Assembly: GCA_030427905.1 (NCBI GenBank)
Contig: JAUICL010000002.1
Coordinates: 682,001 to 746,000 of the forward strand
From: Bacteroidia bacterium
Lineage (GTDB): Bacteria > Bacteroidota > Bacteroidia > Flavobacteriales_D > Cryomorphaceae
Direction: 5' to 3'
Length of the DNA: 64,000 nucleotides
Part shown: in pieces, positions 34,042 to 43,091 of the stretch
Layout of the letters: the number at the start of each line of letters is the position of its first letter
Position numbering within the stretch: position 1 is the stretch's first letter
Translations under genes and position numbers: made by a program
Notes under the pieces: generated by a model
What the model saw: the letters and a program-made list of their open reading frames with translations, nothing else
The model's database searches: none
Told to the model about the DNA's origin: nothing

Positions 34042-35169
34042 TCACTGTTTTTGTGATTTTAAAAATGCCTTCCAAAAAGAGAAAAAAGAGCGATGCTCGA
34101 ATTGGGTGTCGAAAATCCAATCTCTAGGCTCTTCGATACCTGAATAATGCCGATTAGTTGGGTGTTCCTTAAAATAGACTTTGGTAGCTCCAGTCAGTTT
34201 GACTAACTGACTGTATTCCCCCACAAAGACCTGAAGCCCAGGAATATTTTCCCTCAAGTTAATAGCAAAGTCTAAACAACGCTGATTAACTGGGTATTTC
34301 TCAAAGAAACTAGGCTCAAGCAGTAGGATACGATTTGCTACTATGTTTGTATGCCAATAGGGGTCTAGGTTATAATAATTGTAAATCAGCACTGATCTAT
34401 CGGGATCAATCGACAAAGGAATATCACCCTTTGGCAATTTTAGTTCGGTGGTGTAATCACCGTACTCTTTCAAATGCGAAGGGATACTATCTAGTGGAAA
34501 TCGATCATACTCCACATCCAAAAATGTCCCAGACTGGGATGTATGGAAGAATCGATTGACGTTTTGCTGATTGGCGAAATACTTCTTGTTGGAGTTCGTT
34601 CCTGCTACCCATTGCCAGCTTAAGGCATTGCTCGCCCAGTCTCCGTCTAGCAAGTGAGCATACATCCACCGTGATGGCTCGAGCCAATGACTATTAGCTA
34701 TGTTACAACAGATGCTAGCCACGTACATTCGCATATGATTGTGCATATAGCCAGTCTCGTACAGCGTCGCAATTCCACGATCTACTGCATCAATCCCCGT
34801 CTTTGCACTAGAAATGGCTAACGAAAGCTTCAAACTCCGCATACCTTCTTGTGGATGACGTAAATCTTGGTCTATTTCGTCGCCCTTGAGCCGCCAAATA
34901 GATTGCCAATAATCACGCCAACACAGCTCTTGAATTAGCTTCTGACTCGACTCTATGGTTTCTCCAGATTGCAGCAAGTGCTGATAAACTTGTCGCGTAG
35001 AAATTACCCCACGAGAGATGTAAGGGCTCAAATAGGTGACCTTTCCGTCAACAAAGTTTCTAGAAGAAGAATAGGCCCTAGGACGAATCCTTTCTATTCG
35101 ATTCTCGATAGATGGCAGGTCTGTGGGAAATGTTATTCGCGGCGTTTCTAACATGAACTTTTTTAACAT
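34042..35169 (-). CDS. Photolyase/cryptochrome-like FAD-binding protein, apparently permuted
   Basis: 375 residues. Residues 20-215 match the FAD-binding helical domain of photolyases: VTYLSPYISRGVIS (44-57), ELCWRDYWQSIW (81-92), YMHNHMRMYVAS (141-152) and DGDWASNALSWQWVAGT (175-191), all hallmark flavin-pocket strings. The usual N-terminal alpha/beta antenna domain is absent in front; instead residues 250-335 (SVLIYNYYNLDPYWHTN, RILLLEPSFFEKYPV, GLQVFVGEYSQLVKL) look like that domain placed after the FAD domain. Start is ATG 35169 or ATG 35154. It is the first gene of the cluster, 37 bp upstream of DUF2256. Repair activity or signalling cannot be decided from sequence. Confidence 0.8.
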   Translation of the reverse strand: MLKKFMLETPRITFPTDLPSIENRIERIRPRAYSSSRNFVDGKVTYLSPYISRGVISTRQVYQHLLQSGETIESSQKLIQELCWRDYWQSIWRLKGDEIDQDLRHPQEGMRSLKLSLAISSAKTGIDAVDRGIATLYETGYMHNHMRMYVASICCNIANSHWLEPSRWMYAHLLDGDWASNALSWQWVAGTNSNKKYFANQQNVNRFFHTSQSGTFLDVEYDRFPLDSIPSHLKEYGDYTTELKLPKGDIPLSIDPDRSVLIYNYYNLDPYWHTNIVANRILLLEPSFFEKYPVNQRCLDFAINLRENIPGLQVFVGEYSQLVKLTGATKVYFKEHPTNRHYSGIEEPRDWIFDTQFEHRSFFSFWKAFLKSQKQ

Positions 35170-35533
35170 TCACATTGAACGAAAGTTTAGGATCCGCAAA
35201 AGTCAATTCGAATAAAATCAGATTGCTGAATATTGGGGAAATAGGTCATATACTATAAATCATGCCGACAATTGACTTCCAAGCCCCATATTAAATCCAT
35301 TTCAACCGAAACCCAAACCACCACTTCACATAATAAACATATTACACTAATCACCAACACGTTAACACCCACATAGAAAAAAGCAATGAGCAAAAACAGC
35401 AAAGGTCACGTCTTATAGATCATTGCCTATTAAGCGAAACCCGGAAGTCATAAACAGCAATCACCTAAATCGATCTCATGTGGGCGATTTACACTAAACA
35501 AACCATAGAAATAAGTGGGAAGGGATCTAGAAT
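35170..35533. other. 364-bp intergenic region without recognisable gene
   Basis: AT-rich stretch between the photolyase-like gene (starts 35169, minus) and the SRPBCC gene (stop 35534, minus). I see no open frame of convincing length, no tRNA-like fold, no strong hairpin terminator and no direct repeats. It presumably holds the 3' end of the SRPBCC transcript and the promoter of the photolyase cluster, but no -33/-7 pair could be identified with confidence. Confidence 0.5.
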
Positions 35534-35959
35534 TTAACTTTCGCAACGTTCCTTTAGCGCTTGATTCATTAGCCCGAAACCTTCTTTGGTATCAGCTAAT
35601 GCTCCTTTTAAAAGTGGCACTAGGATACCGGAGAAATTTTCTCCGTGCGTAAAAACAGTCTTTCCTCCAAGCGACTCGATTTTGAAATAATGCTCCCCAT
35701 CAAAAATACCCTTGAATAAAAGCTTCCCTTTCCACCGAAACTCTCTCGGTGCTTCAAGTTTCAAGACAGTGGGCTCGAATACCATGGCTTTTCCCGAAGG
35801 TGGCTTGATAGTCACTTTGATCTTCCCTCCTTCCCTTACATCGCCTTCAATGCTCTGAATAAAGGGATTCCAACTCTTGTGCGAATCAAAGTCCATCAAA
35901 ACATCCCACACTTTCTGCTGGGAAGCATTTATCTCGATTTGAGTTTCAATTGTTTTCAT
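35534..35959 (-). CDS. SRPBCC (START/Bet v 1-like) domain protein
   Basis: 141 residues, single helix-grip domain. Opens MKTIETQIEINASQQKVWDV with the family's 'i.ap...VW.vl.D...y..WNPFi' pattern (DFDSHKSWNPFIQSIEG, 24-40), followed by the strands KIKVTIKPPSG and FRWKGKLLFKGIFDGEHYF and a C-terminal long helix (KEGFGLMNQALKERCES). SRPBCC domains bind hydrophobic ligands; the specific ligand is unknown. Monocistronic by appearance: the HXXEE gene upstream (stop 36009) leaves 49 bp. Confidence 0.88.
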   Translation of the reverse strand: MKTIETQIEINASQQKVWDVLMDFDSHKSWNPFIQSIEGDVREGGKIKVTIKPPSGKAMVFEPTVLKLEAPREFRWKGKLLFKGIFDGEHYFKIESLGGKTVFTHGENFSGILVPLLKGALADTKEGFGLMNQALKERCES

Positions 35960-36008
35960 ACATCAGAATAGGATCATAAATATAGGCAGCCGCGGCTTAG
36001 ACGAGAAA

Positions 36009-36677
36009 TTAATAGAACTTGTCTTCCTTTGGCTTTAGCATATTTCTGCTCGGAAAAGGATAGCTACTATCTACTTTTTTCAGCCAATCGATCATTTTGA
36101 TTCGACCAAAATAGTTAAGGACAAACCCAAGTAATAAGCCTAAATAGTAGTCTTGAATAGTAGCAAGGTTCTCAATACGAACAAGCCAGAAAAAGATCAC
36201 CGTTATAGGAAGCAACAGTAATAGGCTGGTGGCCATACCGGCATTGAAAAACCGTCTTGCTTTGATATTGAACAAAATCAAGTGGGTAAACGCCAAGGTA
36301 GCCGACATGGTGATGGTGGCGATTCCAAGCCACACCGCACGTTCACCAAACACAATCGCTAGCACGTAAGGTAACCAACCAACTAAAACGTTAATTAGAA
36401 AAGCCGATCGGCCATTTAGCGGGTATCTTTCAGGGTGGACGGATTCATATACCTTTGCATTCAACAAACCCGGATAGGTACCCACTATTCTGAATTTCTC
36501 TAGGTGGTGAAGCAAAAGAGCAATTAAGCTAGCGGTAACAACAATTTGGTAATCAGAAAGGGTATGCACTTTCCATGCAAGCGCCAGGGTTAGCACCAAT
36601 GCCATGATAGCACCCACATCGTACCAATACAGATCTGATAGCCATTTCTTCCATGTCGATTTCCCTCTCTGATTCAT
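36009..36677 (-). CDS. HXXEE-like integral membrane protein
   Basis: 222 residues, about six membrane segments. The segment IALLLHHLEKFRIVGTYPG (about 52-70) carries an H-x2-E motif followed by Pro-Gly, and a second helix near residue 126 has AFTHLILFNI, the pattern of HXXEE domain proteins (PF13787), in which conserved His/Glu/Asn lie in membrane helices; function unknown. The second Glu of the motif is Lys here (HHLEKF), a deviation from the family name. The start lies 10 bp after the DUF1919 gene stop (36688), so the two genes are probably one transcript. Confidence 0.65.
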   Translation of the reverse strand: MNQRGKSTWKKWLSDLYWYDVGAIMALVLTLALAWKVHTLSDYQIVVTASLIALLLHHLEKFRIVGTYPGLLNAKVYESVHPERYPLNGRSAFLINVLVGWLPYVLAIVFGERAVWLGIATITMSATLAFTHLILFNIKARRFFNAGMATSLLLLLPITVIFFWLVRIENLATIQDYYLGLLLGFVLNYFGRIKMIDWLKKVDSSYPFPSRNMLKPKEDKFY

Positions 36678-36687
36678 CGCAACCTAC

Positions 36688-37353
36688 CTATACTGCTTTA
36701 ACTTTTGGCTTGAGCTTACTGTATGTATTAGATTCCTTACGCCCCGTAGTTACCCATTTCAAAATGTCGATATACTGGTAGCATTTGCGATACAAAATCA
36801 CACCATCAGGCACGCATTTTCCGTTCTCATTCTCACTAACTTGAATGTGATCGGGCTCAGCCATTTTAGATATCCCAAACGATATCTTATTTGGATATGG
36901 CAGTTTGTGAAAGGCTTTAATGACATCTTCATCTGCAAAATCGCGGTCACAAATCTTCAGAAAGTACTTTGACCTATCCTTTTCCTGAAGCATTCTGGCG
37001 GCTCGACGTGTCCATTTTTCACGCGCTTCAGCTTCATTTGTATAGTGCACAAAGTGTATCTCTATTCCGTCTAAATCACCTATTGGGTAATCTGGAAGGG
37101 TGTCAAAGAAATTTGTGCTTCGCTTAAACTTGAGCCCTGCCTTTAAGTAGTGCTCAAGATTATTAAGCATCTTAACGTAATCGGGGCCACAAACAAACAG
37201 CCCAACAAAGGGCGTATTGTATTGCACACCAAGGCGCTGATACACTTCAGCTCCCCAGCAATTATTCGAGATGATTACGAAGTCCTTCGGGTTGTATTTC
37301 GCTCGATCCCACTTCGTGGAGACGGCTTGAATCTGACGCTTTATCGGGTGCAC
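36688..37353 (-). CDS. DUF1919 family protein
   Basis: 221 residues. Diagnostic strings are FVIISNNCWGAEVYQRLGVQ (about 25-44), TPFVGLFVCGPDYVKML, PIGDLDGIEIHFVHYTNEAEA and KICDRDFADEDVIKAF. This matches DUF1919, a family often found with exopolysaccharide or capsule genes and presumed to act on glycans, though no activity is proven. No glycan cluster is visible around it here. It starts at GTG 37353. It precedes the HXXEE gene with a 10-bp gap. Confidence 0.85.
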   Translation of the reverse strand: MHPIKRQIQAVSTKWDRAKYNPKDFVIISNNCWGAEVYQRLGVQYNTPFVGLFVCGPDYVKMLNNLEHYLKAGLKFKRSTNFFDTLPDYPIGDLDGIEIHFVHYTNEAEAREKWTRRAARMLQEKDRSKYFLKICDRDFADEDVIKAFHKLPYPNKISFGISKMAEPDHIQVSENENGKCVPDGVILYRKCYQYIDILKWVTTGRKESNTYSKLKPKVKAV

Positions 37354-37401
37354 TAAGATTGGTTTTGGTAATACGAAGGTACACCGAAACTATCTAAGCC
37401 C

Positions 37402-39384
37402 CTATTCTTCAGCTGCCTTTTCAAACACGATTTTAGACGTGAACGCTTTTACCAAGTCTTCGGAGTGCTTCTTCAAAGTGCCGTATTCTTCAATGGAATA
37501 GATCGACTTCTTGAAATAGTACCGCGCTTGAGCGATTACTCCTTTGCCCATAGGGTTGTATTCAAACTGTGCAAAAACGAGATCATCATCGATGATAAAA
37601 TTCTCGGGGGTTTCGCTTAACACGTAATTATCTGGCGCCCCGACAGAAACGCGAATAGTCTTGTCGACCGGATACACAAAGTCTACGGGATAGTTCCGCG
37701 TTTCTTGCTCAAAAGGATTCTCATTCCAGCCAAAATCCAAGAATGGATTCAGAAAAATATAGTCGCCAGCAAAATTCCCTTTTTTGGTTGAAAGCAAGTT
37801 GACAATGTATGGCTTGTGGGGAGAATCGTAGTGATAAGTCATTACAGAATCTATCTCTCCTAGGCGGTCTTCATACCCGCGTTTGATTTGGTCCGGGTCA
37901 TCGCGGAATTTGGTGCGCAGGTCGTATCCTGCATAGGAAGCATACTGCCCTGACAGCTGGATATTGAACGTTTTTTCATCATCTATATCAATGGCCAAAT
38001 TGGTATTGGAAACAGATGGCCTTGACAGGTTTATACCGATCCAATTTTCATCTCCGCCAAAGTCCACTGCCAGTGCACGTTCATTAATGCAGTCAGTTGG
38101 AATTTTGTCAAATGCCAGCATCTTGTCGGTAACATCAACTAGCACCGGTCCGCCAGCCTTTGCCATTCCAATCACGTAATTGGTACGGTTATCGAAGGGA
38201 TAGTCGGGCCGGAGTTTTCCATGTGACCTCGTACTCAAAATGATGGGTGTGCATTCTATGTCAGCTTCCCGAATCATAGAGATGGCAAACATGTTGAGCT
38301 CAGCCGAATTTCCTTCTCGGTCATTGTATACATCCTTGGCCGTTTTGTCAGCATATTTGCGCTTTTTACCGTTCCAGGTAAATGTGGCCTTCATAAGCTC
38401 CGAAATAGCCTGAATCTTCTCCAAATCACTTTTGTTCTCAATATCAATTTCAGCCAACAACTTCTTACTCAGCTTTTGCGATACTTTGAGAAATTTCCCG
38501 AAATTTTCACTGTCCAACATGGCTTCATTTAATTCAGGCCAGGTGGAAATAAAATCGCGCTCCGATCCATCGGTCCGGTGAATTTTAGACAATTGAAAAG
38601 AGATCTTCTGGATGTAGTCTGAAGGAGAAGTGATAAACCCTTCATCAACAAAAGGGTCTACATTGTTCATTGCAAAGGTGTATTGAACTTCCTTGAACTC
38701 AACCCCGTATGAGCCCGCATACCCAAAAGATGATTTGCCCAAGTCGCGCAGCTTGTCCATTTCTTCAGCTTCGAAAAAATCAAACTCCGTCATTCCCTGC
38801 GCTTCATAGACATACTCGAAAAACGGAACGAATTTGACCTGATATTCACTATGTAAGCACGGATATTCTGATTGAAATTCCCAATTGGGAATGTTGATGA
38901 TATAGGGCGATCGAATTTTGTAGGTCAGCTCCAAAAATGCGTCTTTCTGGACGTTTGGATGGACAAACTTAATTCGAGTTAAATTCTCATTGATCTGCTC
39001 TTTGAATACCAGCGATTCAGCCACTTTTACTTCTCGAAATCCATCTCCTTCTGGAACAAATGTAGACGCTTCAATACTCAGAAGCTCTTCGATCATTTGC
39101 CCAGACCGGTATAAGATAATTGACACCTGAGATACGTCTTCATCAAAAGGGTTGAGTACTTTCACACGCTTTCTCCGCTCCAAAAGCGTGTACCAACTGT
39201 TCTCAATATGTTCGAATTCTAGAACGCCCTTATCGTAAGTGACAATCGCCTTCAAATCTTCTTCTTGATTCCATGTGGAAATGGCCTTTTCTTCTGGCGA
39301 AAACACACCAAATTCTGGTGCTTCCATTTGAGCTGATGCGGTGGCGGCTAAAGCTACCGCCAATGCTAGTATGTATTGTCTCAT
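37402..39384 (-). CDS. DUF3857 / transglutaminase-like protein, catalytic Cys missing
   Basis: 660 residues with signal peptide MRQYILALAVALAATASAQ. N-terminal DUF3857 domain (YTLLERRKRVKVLNPFDED near 65-85, EHIENSWYTLLE before it) then a transglutaminase-like domain. At the position of the catalytic 'GDCxxxA' motif the sequence is REGNSAELNMFAISMI: Ser360 replaces Cys, so peptidase/transglutaminase chemistry is unlikely. The C-terminal part is a beta-rich DUF (NYPVDFVYPVDKTIRVSVGA). It overlaps the paralogous 609-aa gene upstream by 4 bp (ATGA), an arrangement seen for tandem DUF3857 proteins in Bacteroidota. Probably periplasmic. Confidence 0.85.
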   Translation of the reverse strand: MRQYILALAVALAATASAQMEAPEFGVFSPEEKAISTWNQEEDLKAIVTYDKGVLEFEHIENSWYTLLERRKRVKVLNPFDEDVSQVSIILYRSGQMIEELLSIEASTFVPEGDGFREVKVAESLVFKEQINENLTRIKFVHPNVQKDAFLELTYKIRSPYIINIPNWEFQSEYPCLHSEYQVKFVPFFEYVYEAQGMTEFDFFEAEEMDKLRDLGKSSFGYAGSYGVEFKEVQYTFAMNNVDPFVDEGFITSPSDYIQKISFQLSKIHRTDGSERDFISTWPELNEAMLDSENFGKFLKVSQKLSKKLLAEIDIENKSDLEKIQAISELMKATFTWNGKKRKYADKTAKDVYNDREGNSAELNMFAISMIREADIECTPIILSTRSHGKLRPDYPFDNRTNYVIGMAKAGGPVLVDVTDKMLAFDKIPTDCINERALAVDFGGDENWIGINLSRPSVSNTNLAIDIDDEKTFNIQLSGQYASYAGYDLRTKFRDDPDQIKRGYEDRLGEIDSVMTYHYDSPHKPYIVNLLSTKKGNFAGDYIFLNPFLDFGWNENPFEQETRNYPVDFVYPVDKTIRVSVGAPDNYVLSETPENFIIDDDLVFAQFEYNPMGKGVIAQARYYFKKSIYSIEEYGTLKKHSEDLVKAFTSKIVFEKAAEE

Positions 39385-41210
39385 TTTATTACAACTATAA
39401 ATTCTCTCTGATGCGACCTTATGGAATCAAAGAACTCGTAAAACAAATTGTATTCTTCTAGTTCGTAGTCGCCTGCATGCAAGGTGAAAGACTCGTCGAC
39501 GACAATCTTGCCGTCTTCTTTAGCCGACGACAAGGTATACGAGCCATAGGTCGTGTTTATGTCCACTTTATCGGCCACAGTAACCCTGTCAAACTCAACT
39601 TCAGATAAAGTGTATTGACTGCGAATAGATGTGGCAATAGGATATGGAATGTGAACCGCGCTACTCCGCGAATCAGGGCGCTCTAGCTTTGGCGCTTTGA
39701 AGTGAATAGGATGCAATAGTTTAAAAGAGCCTACATCTTCTAAAACGGGTTTTGAAGTACCTATAGCGTGAAGAGTGAGATAGCTCGAATCTCGATCTGA
39801 TACCACATCTATGCTTTGTACCGATTGAAAAGCCATGTGATTTATAAGCTGTTCTTCGAGTTCATCGCGATCATTCTCCGCGAAGCGCGCATGCTCAAAA
39901 TCATCACCACGCAATACATAAGCGCCTTGACAAATCCAGTTTTCACCATCTCGATAGTACGAGAGCTCGATCTGATTTAGCACATCTTGCTCCCCCATCA
40001 TTGGTGTTTGAACCCACATCGTAGTGTCATCGTAGATTGCCAAAGCCTTTCTACCTTGGGTGAATGTTCCCAGGTAGTTAAATGGCAGTTTACTCGAAGT
40101 ATTCTCCAACCAAATTGTATCCCCATCTATTGGTACTGAGAGAATCACATGATCGAAAAGTTGGCCAGGCTTGTCCAAATCCATTCCAGAGATTCTATCA
40201 CCAGATCGAACCAATGTATACGCCGACTCAATGCCTGCATGACGTAGCAGTGCTTTCATATACGTAGTCAAGGCCTTGCAATCGCCAAACTTGTTTCTCG
40301 TCACATAAGAAGCGGGGTAGCTTTCAAGTCCACCGAAATTCACATCTACATTTACGTAGGTCGTTTCATCTTGCAGATAGTAGTATAACTTACGAGCCTT
40401 TTCGAGCGGATCAGAAAGGCCACCTGTCAGTTTCTCCACAACTTTTTTCTCTTCTTCTGGCAGCTCGTATTTATCTCGATTCAATCTTCTTATCCACTCA
40501 CCAAACCCATCCCATGTGGAACAGCTCGCTTCCACACCATAGTTCATCTCATGATGCTGGATCAACACGTATGGAATCACATCACGCATCGCAGGTTGAA
40601 AGCGTTCTGGTGCTCCTGACAAGGTGCATCCATCGCGAATGGTTATGACTTCGTTTTCCTCGTTTGTCTCTCTTTGAATTTCAATTCCATCTGAGCTTAT
40701 GATATGGTGCGGATACCCGATTGGCAATTCAACCTCGAGCTTGGCACTCAACGTTTGCAAATTTCGATATCTGCACGGACTCCATGCCGCAGCAAAAACG
40801 AATGACTCCAACTTTACCTCATACTCGAATACGAGCATGTAAGGAACTTGATCGCTATACATGCGCAACCGCTTCACGATATCATCATCGTAAAAAGCAG
40901 CTCGCGATAGATCACTGGAAGTTTCCAGGTCCTTGGACTTATATTTCTTTCGGGTTGTTCCATCCAATTCTTGAATCTCGGCTTGTATCAAATCGAAGTC
41001 AGAATCGGGATCAAGACTTACTTCCAGCTCTCCATTCGATTTACTATCGACATCATTTACGAGGATTTTTATCGAAGTTCTTTGAGTCTTCACCCCACCG
41101 TCTATCGAGATAAAAGTATAATCTTGAAGCACTTGCCCCAAACTAAAACTGATACTTATGATTGATAAAAAGATCGTCGCACTCCAACGACTCACGTACG
41201 TCAAATTCAT
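39381..41210 (-). CDS. DUF3857 transglutaminase-like protein with intact Cys
   Basis: 609 residues; weak signal-anchor N-terminus (WSATIFLSIISISFSLGQ). DUF3857 domain in the first half (TSIKILVNDVDSKSNGELEV, YMLVFEYEVKLESFVFAA), then a transglutaminase core with Cys311 in KFGDCKALTTYMKALLRHAG, His about residue 350 in LFDHVILSVPIDGD and an Asn/Glu-containing WLENTSSKLP, consistent with a Cys-His-Asp type active site. Function in this phylum unknown; extracytoplasmic peptide processing is a family-level guess. The catalytically broken paralogue follows with a 4-bp overlap, so the two may form a pair of active and structural subunits. Confidence 0.85.
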   Translation of the reverse strand: MNLTYVSRWSATIFLSIISISFSLGQVLQDYTFISIDGGVKTQRTSIKILVNDVDSKSNGELEVSLDPDSDFDLIQAEIQELDGTTRKKYKSKDLETSSDLSRAAFYDDDIVKRLRMYSDQVPYMLVFEYEVKLESFVFAAAWSPCRYRNLQTLSAKLEVELPIGYPHHIISSDGIEIQRETNEENEVITIRDGCTLSGAPERFQPAMRDVIPYVLIQHHEMNYGVEASCSTWDGFGEWIRRLNRDKYELPEEEKKVVEKLTGGLSDPLEKARKLYYYLQDETTYVNVDVNFGGLESYPASYVTRNKFGDCKALTTYMKALLRHAGIESAYTLVRSGDRISGMDLDKPGQLFDHVILSVPIDGDTIWLENTSSKLPFNYLGTFTQGRKALAIYDDTTMWVQTPMMGEQDVLNQIELSYYRDGENWICQGAYVLRGDDFEHARFAENDRDELEEQLINHMAFQSVQSIDVVSDRDSSYLTLHAIGTSKPVLEDVGSFKLLHPIHFKAPKLERPDSRSSAVHIPYPIATSIRSQYTLSEVEFDRVTVADKVDINTTYGSYTLSSAKEDGKIVVDESFTLHAGDYELEEYNLFYEFFDSIRSHQREFIVVIK

Positions 41211-41240
41211 GATTGTCCACCTAAATCCTGAGCGACAAAA

Positions 41241-41519
41241 CTAAGAAAGGAAATGACTTAGCGAGAATATGGTAAAAAGCAAAACGCAAAGCCCTAGAAA
41301 TGTGATCACTGCAAAAAACAGCCGATTTCGACGCCTTGCTTGAGCGCGAATGACTTCGTGAAGAGCCTTTTGTTCCGAAGCACTTAGATCGCTCTTTAAC
41401 TTTCCATCATACTTCTGATAAAAAGCTTTGTTGTCGTCTTTCAAGTTTTTCTGTCTATAAGGCTTGCTCGAAGTTTTTATTGACTTATTGTACTTCAAGG
41501 ATCGCCTCATCGCATCCAT
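41241..41519 (-). CDS. Unknown small membrane-anchored protein (92 aa)
   Basis: Basic, charged N-terminal part (MDAMRRSLKYNKSIKTSSK) followed by LSASEQKALHEVIRAQARRR and one C-terminal membrane helix (LFFAVITFLGLCVLLFTIF), so probably a tail-anchored cytosolic protein. Start at ATG 41519 is chosen because a perfect AGGAGG Shine-Dalgarno lies four bases upstream, unusual for this phylum; the frame is open for five more codons to ATG 41534. Not recognised. It lies 30 bp before the DUF3857 gene and could be its first operon gene. Confidence 0.6.
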   Translation of the reverse strand: MDAMRRSLKYNKSIKTSSKPYRQKNLKDDNKAFYQKYDGKLKSDLSASEQKALHEVIRAQARRRNRLFFAVITFLGLCVLLFTIFSLSHFLS

Positions 41520-41591
41520 GTGTCCTCCTGCCATATCTACAAGATAAGAAAAATCCTGTTTTGAACGACAGAAACTGGATAAGCGGCTGAC

Positions 41592-41954
41592 TCAGAGTTT
41601 ATAGCGATAAATCTTAGCGCTACACTCGTAGCAATGCCGGTTGTAAATCGGAAAGCGCTCTTCGAATACCCACACCAAATCGGCATCAATGGCGCAAGCT
41701 TCGCCTTCGAGAATCTCCATAGCATCTGATTTATCACAGCGCAAGGTATAGCCGGTCTCAGTGATTTGGATCATTCCCAAGTATTCCAATTCCGACTCGT
41801 CAATCCAAGGCTTAATCACAATCTGAAGATCGCAGATGTCGTAATCTTTCTTACTTATTTCGTACCCGTCTCTATGGATCAGGTACGAACAAGATTGCAG
41901 CACAATCAGGCCAAGCACCGAAAAAAGGAAAAGAAATCTACTCGAATTCAGCAT
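41592..41954 (-). CDS. Small lipoprotein of unknown function
   Basis: 120 residues. N-terminal LFLFSVLGLIVLQSC is a lipoprotein signal with lipobox LQSC (Cys22). The mature domain has four further Cys (DICDLQI, LRCDKSD, GEACAID, RHCYECS) and ends AKIYRYKL; it resembles small Bacteroidota lipoproteins of the DUF4156/RcsF-like size class, but I cannot name a family. ATG 41954 directly follows the TAA stop of the EamA exporter gene (41955-41957), so the two are translationally coupled. Confidence 0.7.
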   Translation of the reverse strand: MLNSSRFLFLFSVLGLIVLQSCSYLIHRDGYEISKKDYDICDLQIVIKPWIDESELEYLGMIQITETGYTLRCDKSDAMEILEGEACAIDADLVWVFEERFPIYNRHCYECSAKIYRYKL

Positions 41955-42848
41955 TTACAATTTCGTTTTTGAGGGTCTCTTACTCACGAGGTAAACCCCA
42001 GCAAATATCAGAAAAGCCGCTATAACCTTGATGGCGTCTAGCTGGTCTTTCCCCAATAATATCGCAAATGCGGCGGCAAACACTGGTTGAGAATAAATAT
42101 ATGTACTCACCGTAGAAGGTTTCAGCGTCTTCAGGCCAACTGTATTCAGTAAGTAGGCCAGGAAAGTCGTGAACACCACTACGAATCCCGCTTTGAGATA
42201 GATATCCCAAGTAAAATGGGCCCACTCGATTTGAGTAAACTGATTGAAGCCAAATGGGATTACGAACATCGCTCCGAACAAAAACACCCACTTAATGACC
42301 GTAATCGGTTTGTAGCGCTTCATCAATGGAGCTACCAAAACGAGGTAAACGCCATAGGCCATGCTATTGATAAAGACGAGAAGATCGCCTGTTGAACTCG
42401 AAGAATCAAAACTGAGATTTCCTTTGAACAGGATCAAAATCACTGCTCCAACGATCCCCAATACGATCCCACCAATCTTGAGAGGAGTGATCCGGTCTTT
42501 CAAAATAAAGGACGCTGCAATCAGCACCAAAACGGGATTGGTAGTCATGATAATGGCCGCATTGATCGGCGATGTAATACTCAGTCCTGCAAAAAACGTA
42601 AGTTGATTGAGAGCCACGCCAAAAAATCCGCAAAGGGCGAGACGATAGTAATCGTAACGCGCTATTTTCTCATTCTTTCCAAAAAGTGAAAATGCCCAAA
42701 AGAGCGAAACAGCCCCCACCACACGAAGAAAGATAAACCCGAAAGGCTTGATATACTCAGGCATTACATCTTTGGCAAAGGTGTAGTTGATCCCGTAGAT
42801 CAAGTTGGCAGTGAGAATGCTGAGATGGGCCAGCCGGTACTTATTCAA
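41955..42848 (-). CDS. DMT-superfamily EamA-type exporter
   Basis: 297 residues with ten membrane helices in two EamA repeats. Typical strings: LTANLIYGINYTFAKDVMPE (first helix), NPVLVLIAASFILKDRITPLK (end of first repeat, the 'p....lla.l.l.E.l....' motif with Lys-Asp replacing Glu), and PVFAAAFAILLGKDQLDAIK (second repeat). Family members export amino acids or metabolites; substrate unknown. The start is TTG 42848, since the first membrane helix begins only eight residues later and no ATG lies in frame near it. Coupled to the small lipoprotein gene downstream. Confidence 0.88.
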   Translation of the reverse strand: MNKYRLAHLSILTANLIYGINYTFAKDVMPEYIKPFGFIFLRVVGAVSLFWAFSLFGKNEKIARYDYYRLALCGFFGVALNQLTFFAGLSITSPINAAIIMTTNPVLVLIAASFILKDRITPLKIGGIVLGIVGAVILILFKGNLSFDSSSSTGDLLVFINSMAYGVYLVLVAPLMKRYKPITVIKWVFLFGAMFVIPFGFNQFTQIEWAHFTWDIYLKAGFVVVFTTFLAYLLNTVGLKTLKPSTVSTYIYSQPVFAAAFAILLGKDQLDAIKVIAAFLIFAGVYLVSKRPSKTKL

Positions 42849-43003
42849 TGAGTTCTTTTCGGCAAAGAAACGGCTTACTGGTGAATGATTCGGTTTAAAT
42901 CCGAGCTATTCTCAGTTTGATAACATTGACTCATTTCGGACACCCAGCATTTAACCCATTCCGGAGAAAGGGTTAAAACACCCTAGCTAAAGCTTGATCT
43001 AAC

Positions 43004-43034
43004 TTGACTTATCCCCCTGAAATTTACTATCTTG
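43004..43034 (+). promoter_or_regulatory. Candidate promoter of the giant S8/MBG gene
   Basis: A TTG at 43004-43006 and TATCTTGC at 43028-43035 (near match to TAnnTTTG) are separated by 21 bp, close to the Bacteroidota -33/-7 spacing. Predicted start of transcription is about 50 bp before the ATG at 43092. The -7 match is imperfect. Confidence 0.35.
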
Positions 43035-43091
43035 CAAGGGTCTGAGTGCATTCAAAACCGCATGCTTTCAGATCCAACCAATCATTCAGTC

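Noticed and set aside
43032-43091. In-frame TTG/ATG extension before the signal peptide of the S8/MBG protein
   Set aside because: It would place about 20 polar residues before the signal peptide and overlaps the candidate promoter.
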